From positions 1-15,036 of the forward strand of contig CAZUBA010000038.1 in NCBI GenBank assembly GCA_964618565.1: a stretch of DNA of 15,036 nt. Reading direction: 5' to 3'. A program made the position numbers and the translations under genes. Below are positions 7,261 to 14,935 of this stretch, piece by piece. Under the pieces are notes generated by a model. That model ran no database searches. It was not told the DNA's origin and worked only from the letters and a program-made list of their open reading frames with translations. This DNA comes from STC-113 sp964618565 (GTDB lineage: Bacteria; Patescibacteriota; Gracilibacteria; BD1-5; UBA2023). Numbering within the stretch: position 1 is the stretch's first letter; every line of letters begins with the position of its first letter.

Positions 7261-8007
7261 TTAAGAGTCAAAAGAAAAAATTTTTTCAAGTTCTTGTAAA
7301 AAATCGATCTTAGTGAGGTATTTATTAAGTTCATAAAAGTTTTTGAAATCTTTCTTGGTCAGTGCTTCATACTTATTTATCTTGAATTTCATTATCTCAA
7401 ATTCTTGAAAAGTGAAACGGTAAGCTTGCTGGATATAGGTATTATCTTTTGGCTTGAATTGAGCTTTATCAAAGTTAATTATTCTGCCCATCAAATCCTT
7501 ATAATCAATGTGGGATAATTTATCTGCGCTTGTTTTTAGCAGGCTCTTATCAAATCCTTGTCATATCTTATCAGCCGGAAGCTTTAAGATTAATCTTGGA
7601 ATCTGATATTTTGATGCAATGAATTCAACTCCGTAAGATTCCATATCCGCATAATCTTCTCATCGAAGGTCATCTAAAATTCTGGCCATCGATTCCAGGC
7701 AAATTATCGAGCTTATTTTAGCATATTCAAATACTATAGGCACCAACAATTCTTTATCTGCTGAATTGATGATCCTTCAAATCTGTATTAGCTCTCCATA
7801 ATCCCCTCTTTGTCAGCAGATTCAGATATTCACTAAAAAATCCGGCTTATTCTTTTCAAGATATTTAGTCAAATTATGAATTGTTTCATAAGATCCCATT
7901 CATAATTGCAGGAAATCGATATTTGCATCAAAAATCTCTAAACTTTTCAGGCTTGATTTGATTGATTTCATTTCATTCGGATGAGCGGCACATACTAGTA
8001 TTCTCAT
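7261..8007 (-). CDS. Nucleoside phosphorylase / MTA-SAH nucleosidase-like protein
   Basis: A 248-aa protein. It begins MRILVCAAHPNEMKSIK, followed by FLQLGMGSYETI and FLVNIGICGQRGDYGELIQI, and by DMESYGVEFIASKYQIPRLI (about 121-140) and LKLPADKIG. These match, in order, the phosphorylase superfamily (PNP_UDP_1) N-terminal strand with its Glu, the central V-N-x-G-x-x-G turn, the M-E substrate-ribose motif and the conserved late Asp. The reaction would be cleavage of a nucleoside such as methylthioadenosine, S-adenosylhomocysteine or futalosine; the substrate cannot be told. The C-terminal 80 residues are lysine-rich and unlike the family core. A second ATG eight codons upstream (8029-8031) is possible, but it overlaps where a promoter would start transcription. 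The gene is divergent from the paralog cluster. Confidence 0.75.
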
Positions 8008-8033
8008 TTTGATTTCATTAAAAAATTTCATTG

Positions 8034-8060
8034 ATTATATCGATAAATATCTTTTATCAA
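8034..8060 (-). promoter_or_regulatory. Candidate promoter of the nucleosidase-like gene
   Basis: On the minus strand TTGATA (8055-8060) and a perfect TATAAT (8034-8039) are 15 bp apart. Transcription would start near 8027, leaving about 20 nt before the ATG at 8007. This supports that start over the one at 8031. The spacer is shorter than usual. Confidence 0.4.
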
Positions 8061-8074
8061 TCCGACTTCAACAA

Positions 8075-8103
8075 TTGACAATATTTTAATTTGATTTTTT
8101 AAT
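8075..8103 (+). promoter_or_regulatory. Candidate promoter of the paralog cluster
   Basis: A perfect TTGACA (8075-8080) and TTTAAT (8098-8103) are 17 bp apart, with a leader of about 28 nt to the first paralog. It lies back to back with the minus-strand promoter, so the 130-bp gap is a compact divergent control region. Confidence 0.5.
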
Positions 8104-8137
8104 TAAAACCATATTATTTCAAAAATACAATTAAAAA

Positions 8138-8422
8138 ATGCACATGAAAAATTCAGCAGAAAAAACAGCAATTAAAGAATGAGAAACGAAACTCGCTGAT
8201 TCACAAACTGCAGCGACTGTAAAAAAAGTCAAACGCAATATTGTTTTTTATTTCTGCGGCGATTCATTTGATAACTGAAATTTTACTTTGAGCCTGCCGA
8301 AAGATGCTTATGATCAGGTTGTAGAAATAAAAAGATCCAATGAAAAATGACAAGGCTTTCAAATGGATATTTGACATGGATTAAATGTTTACCCTGCTGA
8401 ACAGATTTTTCTGTCGAATTAG
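8138..8422 (+). CDS. Unknown small protein, paralog 1 of 4
   Basis: A 94-aa protein I do not recognise. A variable, polar N-terminal part (MHMKNSAEKTAIKEGETK) of about 30 residues is followed by a conserved domain. That domain runs VKRNIVFYFCGDSFDNGNF, SLPKDAYDQVVEIKRS and finally MDIGHGLNVYPAEQIFLSN. The same blocks recur in the next three genes. The alternation of a strand, a helix (YDQVVEIKRS) and a final strand suggests a small alpha/beta fold. No signal peptide or membrane segment is seen. Four glycines are TGA, which is why a standard-code search misses the gene. The ATG at 8144 would align even better with the MKNSA start of the other copies. It heads a cluster read toward recJ. Confidence 0.85.
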
Positions 8423-8449
8423 AGTTTTATAAAATTTTGCACCTTAATC

Positions 8450-8743
8450 ATGAAGAATTCTGCAGATCAAAACACTTTTGCTGAGCAAAATGAATGTACA
8501 TTTGAATCAGTGGCGCCAGAATCAGGAATCCCTGCCACATGCGAAAAAGTTAAGGAATTCGTAGTTCTGTACGCTTGAAGCAATTTATTTGAATCAGACA
8601 ATCATGTGCTAGTGGGCGATGAAGAATTCTATTTGGAATTATTAGATATAAAAAGAAATAATCTGAAATGAGTAACCTTCGATATGGATATATGATCATG
8701 ATTAAAGGAATATCCATGCGATAGAATGCTACTTATGAATTAA
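8450..8743 (+). CDS. Unknown small protein, paralog 2 of 4
   Basis: A 97-aa protein beginning MKNSADQNTFAEQNE, 27 bp after paralog 1. The conserved domain reads VKEFVVLYAGSNLFESDNH, DEEFYLELLDIKRNN, GVTFDMDIGSGLKEYP and ends RMLLMN. It is more diverged than copies 1 and 3 but keeps D-(I/F)-G-x-G-(L/F), the YP pair and the terminal L-x-N. It is more acidic in the linker. Its TAA overlaps an ATG at 8743 (TAATG) that opens the frame of paralog 3, hinting at coupled translation. Function unknown. Confidence 0.85.
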
Positions 8744-8775
8744 TGTTTTTAGGATTTTATATAATATCTTACAAA

Positions 8776-9057
8776 ATGATGAAAAATTCCGCAGACAAAA
8801 CAGATATCAATCAAATACAGCCTGATCTTGCCAATACTCAAACATCGGCTACAGTAAATAAAGTGAAAAGGAATATCATTTTCTATTCCCTTGGCGATTC
8901 TTTCGAACGTGGCAATTACTCATTAAGCATTCCTGAGGCATCATATAAAGAGATTATAGAAATGAAGCGATCCAGAATAGAATGACTTGGCTTCGAAATG
9001 GATATCTGACAATGATTCCAAAATTATCCGTCTGAGCTAATTTTTCTGATGAACTAA
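8776..9057 (+). CDS. Unknown small protein, paralog 3 of 4
   Basis: A 93-aa protein beginning MMKNSADKTDINQIQPD. The conserved domain VKRNIIFYSLGDSFERGNY, SIPEASYKEIIEMKRS, GFEMDIGQGFQNYP ending LIFLMN is closest to paralog 1. The start is chosen by alignment with paralogs 1 and 2. The open frame extends back to ATG 8743, which overlaps the previous stop as TAATG and would add eleven mostly hydrophobic residues. Only three glycines are TGA, all near the C-terminus; other glycines use GGC. Function unknown. Confidence 0.85.
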
Positions 9058-9174
9058 TACAAAAATCAATAAAGCTTTTGAAACTTGAAGATTAAATAAA
9101 TAGCAATGAATATAATTTGATTATCAGGTTAACGTAAAATACTGTAGAGTTAATATATTTCTTTTCTAAACCAA

Positions 9175-9450
9175 ATGAAAGATTCAATATGAGAGCCAGA
9201 ATCAACCATTAAATTGAGTGAATGATCTGATATCAAATCAGAAGCGCTTAAGTCTGAAGTTAAGCAGTATGTTCTTTATCTTGCTTGATCTGATTTTGAT
9301 GATGAAGACAGGTCAGTTACATTTAACGAGGAATATTACAGAGCTTTTCTTATGCTTAAGAAAACATGAAATCTTCATGTGAAGATTCCCATTGATTTTT
9401 GAGAATGACTTGTGCAATATGAAGTCAAGAGTTTCTTTCTTGCAAATTAA
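9175..9450 (+). CDS. Unknown small protein, paralog 4 of 4 (most diverged)
   Basis: A 91-aa protein starting MKDSIGEPESTIKLSEGSD. It aligns with the three preceding genes from VKQYVLYLAGSDFDDEDRS through FNEEYYRAFLMLKKTGN to IPIDFGEGLVQYEVKSFFLAN. It keeps the tyrosine-rich helix, D-(I/F)-G-x-G-L, and the final FLxN. It stands 117 bp after paralog 3, a larger gap than between the others, and 58 bp before recJ on the same strand. The N-terminal MKNSA block is only partly kept as MKDS. Function unknown; the membership call rests on hand alignment. Confidence 0.8.
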
Positions 9451-9508
9451 TATTTGGAGAAACAGATGATATTGATATTATATGGCCGATATAGATTAAT
9501 GAGAAGAA

Positions 9509-11161
9509 ATGATTACACTGAAATGAAATAGAATCAAAATACTTAAGGATAATTGTCCTGATTTAGAATCAGCACTACTTGAAAATAGGAACATCAACTC
9601 TGAAATGAAGGAGTCTTTTTTTTCTCCAAAATTTTCAGATCTTCATGACCCATTCTTGTTTGGAGAAATGGAATCATGAACTAATAGAATAATAAAGGCA
9701 AAGGAAAACAGCGAGCGAGTAGTGGTTTTTTGAGATTATGATGTTGATTGAGTAAGTTCGACTGCAATGCTCGTGAAGTTCTTCCATCATATCTGAATCC
9801 AAGTCTCATATAGATTGCCGCACAGAGTTACAGACTGATATTGACTGAAAAGCTATTTCTTCGATGATCTCCAGAAAAATAAAGTTTCCCTTGTAGTCAC
9901 TGTTGACTGCTGAACTAGAGATATCGATGCAATAAATTATGCCGCTTCATTATGAATCGATATAATAATTACCGATCACCATACTGTTCCTGAAATTATT
10001 CCACAAAATATAATCTCGCTTATCAATCCAAAAAATCCAAAATGCAAATATCCCAACAAAGGCCTTTCTTGATCTTGAGTCGCTTTCAAGCTTTTGCATG
10101 CTCTTGCGGTTAAATTATTTCCAGAAAATGAAGTTGAATGAATCATTAAGAATTATATAGATTTTGCCATGCTCTGAACGGTTGCTGATTGCATGGAACT
10201 TATCTGAGAAAATCGTGTTATCGCATACTTATGATTAAAGCAATTGAAACACACTAATTCCCATGGCCTTAAAAAGCTGCTTGAATGAAGCGATCTCGAT
10301 AATATGGACGCAGATGTGATAGGATTCAAGGTTTGACCTAGGCTAAACGCTGCATGACGCATGGATACTCCATATAAGGCATTAAAAGTCTTACTGGCTT
10401 GAGAACAGAATCTAGATGAGGCTCTTGCAGAAATTGAAGATCTGAACCTGAATAGAAAAGAATCAGTAGAAAGGTTTTTAAGGATTGCAAAAGATAAGGC
10501 AGATATATCAAAAAATGTGATTTTCTATGACTCAAAAGATATCGAGCATTGAATCATATGACTTATAGCCTGAAGATTGTGCGAAGCCCATAATAAGATT
10601 GCAATAGTGCTTAAGGATGAATGAGAGAAACTTGTCTGAAGTGTCAGATGACCGGCTTTTTTAAGCCTCATTCCGCTGCTTGATAGCTGCAAGGATTTAT
10701 TTGAAGTCTATTGATGACATGATCAAGCGGCATGATTTACAATCTTAAAGAAGAATTTCTTAGAATTTGCAAAAAAGATAGAGCATTGAGTGAAAAAATA
10801 TATAGTTAATAAGGATAGCACAAAAACTATCGTAATCGATACTATAGTTGACTTAAAAGCTGTTGATTCAAAGATGCTTCTTCTTATAAATAGGATGATG
10901 CCTTATGGAATATGAAATCCGAAGCCTCTTTTTATGTTGAAAAATGTAAGATTCGATCAAGTTGCTTATCTATGAAAAGAGCAAAAGCATTTACGCTTTT
11001 CAATTAATTGAAGCAAATTGGAATTCAAGGCATTTTGAATGTGAGAACATTATTCAAAACTGGTCAGAAGCAATTGATATGCAATTATTTTTGAGCTTGA
11101 AAAAAACATCTGGAACTGACGAGAATCTTTGAGTTTAAACATAAAAGATATTGTAATTTAA
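9509..11161 (+). CDS. recJ: Single-stranded-DNA-specific exonuclease RecJ
   Basis: A complete 550-aa protein, close to the length of E. coli RecJ (577). It degrades single-stranded DNA 5'-3' in recombination and mismatch or base excision repair. The DHH domain shows VVVFGDYDVDGVSSTAML (about 71-88), VTVDCGTRD, ITDHHTVPE (DHH at about 156-158), INPKNPKCKYPNKGLSGSGVAFK and FAMLGTVADCMELIGENR. GFKVGPRLNAAGRMDTPYKA follows. The DHHA1 part has GIIGLIAGRLCE, SVRGP and the nucleic-acid-binding VYGGHDQAAGFTI. The end, from MMPYGIGNPKPLFM on, is the OB-like RecJ domain. Dozens of its codons are TGA at conserved glycines, making it the best proof of code 25 in the window. TAA-TGA lies four codons before the ATG, fixing the start. 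It follows the paralog array on the same strand and may share its transcript. Confidence 0.97.
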
Positions 11162-11179
11162 GAAAAAAATAAAAAAATT

Positions 11180-11207
11180 TTGACAACTGGGAAAGTTTTT
11201 ATAAAAT
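11180..11207 (+). promoter_or_regulatory. Promoter of the tRNA cluster
   Basis: A perfect TTGACA (11180-11185) and TAAAAT (11202-11207) are 16 bp apart. It lies just after recJ and about 145 bp before the first tRNA. It is one of the best sigma70-like matches in the window, as expected for a tRNA operon. Confidence 0.6.
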
Positions 11208-11290
11208 ACCCCCACTAATTAGATTTTAGTGCTTAGAAATTAGAACTTAGATAGGTTCTAAAAGCAATATTTTCAACATTAGCATGCATC

Positions 11291-11346
11291 ATAGTTTAAA
11301 GTTAAATGTTTACTGTCTAAAGACTAAAAACTAATAACTAAAAACT
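11291..11346 (+). repeat. Spacer direct repeat, copy 1
   Basis: About 56 bp before tRNA-Gly are closely matched by 11444-11499 before tRNA-Ile. Both start atagtttaaagttaaatg and end ctaataactaaaaact, with small changes in the middle. A degenerate relative (ctctaataactaatcact) precedes tRNA-Pro. Confidence 0.75.
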
Positions 11347-11351
11347 TATAT

Positions 11352-11427
11352 GCGGGTGTAGCTCAATGGCTAGAGTCCCTGCCTTCCAAGCAGATTGTTG
11401 TGAGTTCGAGTCTCATCACCCGCTCCA
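11352..11427 (+). tRNA. tRNA-Gly (UCC)
   Basis: The acceptor arm gcgggtg pairs with cacccgc and the CCA is encoded. The anticodon loop is C-T-TCC-A-A, and the T-arm has gttcgag. It reads GGA/GGG. It is not the UCA-anticodon tRNA-Gly needed to decode UGA, which must lie elsewhere. Confidence 0.95.
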
Positions 11428-11443
11428 TATTAAAATAAGAATT

Positions 11444-11499
11444 ATAGTTTAAAGTTAAATGTAACAGTCTAAAGACTATAGGGCTAATAACTAAAAACT
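11444..11499 (+). repeat. Spacer direct repeat, copy 2
   Basis: The second copy of the tRNA spacer repeat, between tRNA-Gly and tRNA-Ile. It shares agtctaaagacta in the middle, where copy 1 has tgtctaaagacta. The match suggests that the spacers duplicated or carry a shared processing signal. Confidence 0.75.
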
Positions 11500-11504
11500 A
11501 CCCC

Positions 11505-11581
11505 GGGTGTGTAGCTCAGCTGGTTAGAGTACGTCTCTGATAAGGACGGGGTCGGTGGTTCAAGTCCACCCACACCCACCA
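11505..11581 (+). tRNA. tRNA-Ile (GAU)
   Basis: The acceptor gggtgtg pairs with cacaccc, with A discriminator and encoded CCA. The anticodon loop is C-T-GAT-A-A, the D-arm has agctcagctggttagag and the T-loop gttcaagtc. All arms fold normally. Confidence 0.95.
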
Positions 11582-11672
11582 TAAAAAATAGAACTTAGGC
11601 CTTAGTACTTGGAACTTAGCAGGAAACACTTTTACTTAAGAACTAAGCTCTAATAACTAATCACTAACAAGC

Positions 11673-11749
11673 CGGGGACTAGCGCAATTGGCTAGCGCAC
11701 ACGCTTTGGGAGCGTGGGGTTGTGAGTTCGAGTCTCACGTTCCCGACCA
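11673..11749 (+). tRNA. tRNA-Pro (UGG)
   Basis: The acceptor cggggac pairs with gttcccg, with one G-U pair, and CCA is encoded. The anticodon stem cacgc/gcgtg encloses T-T-TGG-G-A. The C1-G72 pair is typical of bacterial tRNA-Pro, which supports the call. Confidence 0.95.
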
Positions 11750-11823
11750 TAAGTTCAGTTAAAAATCAAAAGTATAAAATTCAAATTTTTTTTTATTTTC
11801 TATTTTGAATTTTACATTCTTCT

Positions 11824-11898
11824 GACGCTATCGTCTAACGGTTAGGACAACGGGTTTTCATCCCGTAAATCGGAGTTCGATTCTCCGTAGCGTTACCA
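11824..11898 (+). tRNA. tRNA-Glu (UUC)
   Basis: The acceptor gacgcta pairs with tagcgtt, starting with a G-U pair, and CCA is encoded. The anticodon stem acggg/cccgt encloses T-T-TTC-A-T. It is the last tRNA of the cluster, and its T-arm is mirrored by an inverted copy beyond the terminator. Confidence 0.93.
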
Positions 11899-11915
11899 AA
11901 AGTCATCAAAAAAAA

Positions 11916-11943
11916 GTCTTCTACGAAAGTAGAGGGCTTTTTT
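11916..11943 (+). terminator. Rho-independent terminator of the tRNA cluster
   Basis: The stem gtcttctac, loop gaaa, gtagagggc (nine pairs including G-U pairs) is followed by six T. It begins 18 bp after tRNA-Glu. The rest of the 11899-12200 gap holds the outer inverted arm at 11947-11972, a hairpin at 12062-12105 and a promoter at 12152-12180. Confidence 0.85.
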
Positions 11944-12061
11944 GTGTGACTTTGGAAACACGGAGAATCGAAGTTTATGCTGGGAACGCTAGTGAGCAGT
12001 GATGGGGAGTTACCATATTAAAGCCAAAGTTTAATTTGTAAAGAGTTTACAGATTAAAGAT

Positions 12062-12105
12062 ATACACTAAAAACTTCATTAGAAATAATGAAGTTTTTAG
12101 TGTAT
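12062..12105. terminator. Perfect 19-bp hairpin, probable terminator
   Basis: The sequence atacactaaaaacttcatt, six-base loop, and its exact complement form a perfect stem with A/T runs in both arms. It sits between the tRNA cluster and the lipase block. It can serve as an intrinsic terminator or insulator, although the T-run lies inside the stem instead of after it. Confidence 0.6.
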
Positions 12106-12151
12106 TAAAAATAGGAAAAACATAAAAAGCACAGGGGGAAAAGGATATATT

Positions 12152-12180
12152 TTGTAAAATTAATATATATATGCTAGAAT
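12152..12180 (+). promoter_or_regulatory. Promoter of the lipase block
   Basis: TTGTAA (12152-12157) and TAGAAT (12175-12180) are 17 bp apart, and an extended -10 TG lies one base before the -10. The leader to the first ATG at 12201 is short, about 14 nt. Confidence 0.5.
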
Positions 12181-12200
12181 AAATAAAAATATAATAACCT

Positions 12201-12509
12201 ATGTTAGAAATTGAAAAAAATATAATACATCTATTAAAATCTTCCTTATTGGTCGAGAAAAACCTAAAAAATAGGGTTTTATATTGAATTCTTGAAAATA
12301 GACTCAATGATACTGAATTATCGCAAATATTAATATTTTTGAAAAAAGAAGACACAAGGCTTAAGGAATATTTGGAATATACAACAAAGTATTTGGCATA
12401 CGAGAATTTGACTAATATAAAATGAAGAATGATACAAAGACATTTAAAGCATATTAATGATTTAGAACAGGATTCAGCTGACTTTCAAGACCTTGAATTT
12501 AATTTTTAA
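12201..12509 (+). CDS. Small helical protein of unknown function
   Basis: A 102-aa protein I do not recognise. It begins MLEIEKNIIHLLKSSLLVEK and continues NRLNDTELSQILIFLKKED, LKEYLEYTTKYLAYENLTN and IQRHLKHINDLEQDSADFQD. It is rich in Leu, Glu and Lys with heptad-like spacing, so it is probably all helical. No membrane segment or signal peptide is seen. It lies 8 bp before the lipase-like gene on the same strand and behind a good promoter, so the two are likely co-transcribed. It could be a partner, chaperone or immunity protein of the hydrolase; the sequence does not decide. The two TGA codons fall at Gly-compatible sites. Confidence 0.75.
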
Positions 12510-12517
12510 TATATACT

Positions 12518-13624
12518 ATGGCAGAAAAATTAAGTCCTATAAACCTATTGTCCACAATAAATGAATCAATACACGATTTGCCAGTTGTAAAAAAAGAAAA
12601 ACTGAGTAAAGAGTTGATTTGACAATGCGATATTTGATGAGCATTTGATAAAAATATATGTAAGCAATTAATTGAAGTTATACAGCTGGAATTACCTAAA
12701 AATAATAAAAATTATTTAAAACTTAGAGAATATTATAATAGCATTGATTTAGTGGCATCACAAGAAGTAATTTCAACAAATGCAATGATATCAGATTTTA
12801 GCTATATTGATTTGAAAAAAATTAAGCTTGTTAATTGAGATATGGATTTATCAGCATTAAAACCTGATGAACAAGAATTAATTAAAGAATTGTTAAGTAA
12901 ATGATTTGATATTAAAAAAGCGGTAAATAATCAATTTGGCACAAGCAAATCCAAATCTTGATTTTCATGAGTATTGCTTGAGAATTCTAAAAGTTGAGAA
13001 AAATTTTTTGCTATAAGATGAACCGATGAATGGTTTTGAAAAGATGTTAATGCAATATTGAGCCTGATTTTTTGAAAACCTCCAGTTTGACAAATAACTG
13101 ATATGCAAAAATTTTTTAATGAAAAAAATAATTGAAATGATATTCAAATTGTTTGACATTCACTTTGATGATGTATATCTCAAATTTTAGCAACAATAGA
13201 AAAATGATATGTTGGCAATGTATTCACATATAATGCACCTTGAGTGGAAAAGATATATAAAAAGATGCATGATATGAGATTAAATCATATCAGTTTCAAC
13301 GATTTATGATTAATAGACCCTTGGCAAGAATTTCCTAAGCTTGCAGAGTATATCGATGAAAAATATGCATTCATCCAAAAGGTAGATTATAAGATTAATG
13401 AATATTGAAATATCTTCAATTTTATCTGAAAGGAGTGAGCTAAAATAGCAAGCAGTGAGTTTATTTTCTGAAAGAGGCTTTGATATGAGTTTAAAGTCGA
13501 GAATAGCAGTTGACATTGAGCAAAAGTAATTACAGATGACATTAAAAAAGCAAGCCTAAAGTCATTTATGAATTTTAATGAAATAGAAAAATGAGGGTGA
13601 GCAGAAGAAAAATATATCATTTAA
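12518..13624 (+). CDS. Class 3 lipase-like alpha/beta hydrolase
   Basis: A 368-aa protein. The core reads KFFAIRGTDEWFGKDVNAI (the F-R-G-T oxyanion-side motif of lipase_3 proteins, about 162-180), then GQITDMQKFF and the nucleophile elbow IVGHSLGGCISQILA (Ser at about 215). NVFTYNAPGVEKI is typical of the strand after it. A candidate Asp lies in FNDLGLIDPW and a candidate His in SSGHGAKVITDD near the C-terminus, giving a complete Ser-Asp-His triad. Both glycines after LGG are TGA. The first 140 residues are mostly helical and not recognised. No signal peptide is seen, so the protein is cytoplasmic or exported by another route. Substrates in this family are acylglycerols or phospholipids. It is flanked by two unknown genes on the same strand. 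A secreted effector or toxin role is only a guess. Confidence 0.85.
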
Positions 13625-13635
13625 AATAACTGTCC

Positions 13636-14577
13636 ATGTGAACAATAGAAGGAAATAATAATAAATTAAATGAAAAAGAGATTAGGATCAAAACTATTCT
13701 TTTAAATAAATATTGAGAAAAAGCAAAAAGTTTTTTTGTCAACGAGGTCGATAATGATGTATTTGCAATATCTTCTGATAAAATAAATATCACATCCTAT
13801 TTGAACTCAAATTGAGAATTTTTATTGTCTATCTCAAGTTTAAGAGAAAAGAAAGAATTATGAAAAACATTTTTACAGCAATGAATGTTGAACGCCTGAT
13901 ACTATGAGGTGAAAGATTGAAATAGGTATAAACTGTACAAAAGGAAAGATATGGACCTTGATAATCTGAAACCGATGAAATGAGCTATTGAAATCAGCCA
14001 GTATTCAGCCGAGTATTTCAGTGCATTGCAGAATATAAATTTTCATACAATTAGAGTATATATAGATAGAGCCAAAAATACATTCAATGATGCACCCTGA
14101 TATTATATTAAATTCTATGAATGATTTGACAATAAGCCTGATGAATCATTTTATGAATATTTAAATCTTTGAGTAATAAGGATTGAGGATTTGGAATTTT
14201 TTGTAAAAGATGAAAAAATGAAAAATAGACAAATTACAAAAGAAATGTTTGAGGATTCTATAAAAAAAATGAAAGATATTTTACCAAAACAGTGCTTAGA
14301 TACAAGATTTACAAGGATGGAATATATGGAATGAAAAATATTTGAATTAGAATCATTGATAGATTTAAAAGATTTAGAATGATATATTGCAAGATGAAGA
14401 ATAGATAAGCAAACATTTGATATCTGTAAAACAAATATTGAAAAAAGAGATAAACTGCTTCAAAAAAATAATAATGACAAAAGAATTGTAAAAATGAAAA
14501 CTAAAGACAAACTTGAAGAAGAAAGGAAAAAACAAGAAGAATTAAGAAAAATAATAATGGAAATAATTGAGAAATAA
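13636..14577 (+). CDS. Unknown protein with C-terminal charged coiled coil
   Basis: A 313-aa protein I do not recognise. It starts MGTIEGNNNKLNEKEIRIKT, where codon 2 is TGA, 11 bp after the lipase-like gene. The middle has YYEVKDGNRYKLYKRKD, GAIEISQYSAEYFSALQN and APGYYIKFYEGFDNKPDES. The last 60 residues, from about DKQTFDICKTNIEKRDKLL to LEEERKKQEELRKIIMEIIEK, are strongly charged with few breaks and look like a coiled coil. No membrane segment or signal peptide is visible. Its place in the block suggests it acts with the hydrolase, for example as a structural or delivery partner, but nothing in the sequence proves this. In-frame TGA codons are frequent, so under the standard code it would be invisible. 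Confidence 0.8.
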
Positions 14578-14650
14578 AAATAACTTATCTATATTTATAA
14601 TTATTTAAAACAAATTTATCAATGCATACCACTATAAAAAATTAAATACT

Positions 14651-14935
14651 TTGAACATTATCAATTACGTTAATTTAATTTTATTAATTACTTTAATTTT
14701 AATTAAAAATCATAGCATAATAGCACTAATTATTATAAATATATTTTCAATCTATTTTCTTATTTCAATAATACCAACCATAGTAATTTGAGTGAGTTAT
14801 TTTCGTGAATTTTCTAGACTTAAATTTAAGTTAGATATTTCCTCAGGCAACCTGACTCGCATTTTATATAGTATATTTATTAGTGTATGTACTTTGGATC
14901 CTATCAATATTTACCTGGAAGTAATAATCTATTAA
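14651..14935 (+). CDS. Possible two-TM membrane protein (TTG start)
   Basis: This frame stays open for 108 codons in very AT-rich DNA and has no ATG. TTG at 14651 gives 94 residues. Two hydrophobic stretches are seen, LILLITLILI and then IIALIIINIFSIYFLISIIP running into TIVIGVSYFREF, with a polar tail SRLKFKLDISSGNLTR. Its end overlaps a minus-strand ORF by 72 bp. AT-rich DNA readily gives hydrophobic translations, so this is uncertain. Confidence 0.35.

Noticed and set aside
10153..10535. Minus-strand ORFs inside recJ
   Set aside because: They are shadows of the recJ coding frame with no family likeness.
9509..11161. recJ as a pseudogene full of stop codons, or code 4 with UGA as Trp
   Set aside because: All TGA codons fall at glycine positions of conserved motifs and no frameshift is needed. 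TGG is used separately for Trp.
11352..11427. The recoding tRNA-Gly for UGA
   Set aside because: Its anticodon loop is C-T-TCC-A-A, giving UCC, so it reads GGA/GGG and not UGA.
12047..12355. Minus-strand 102-aa ORF rich in Phe and Ile
   Set aside because: It runs through the 12062-12105 hairpin and is antisense to the plus-strand gene at 12201-12509; its composition is typical of antisense AT-rich DNA.
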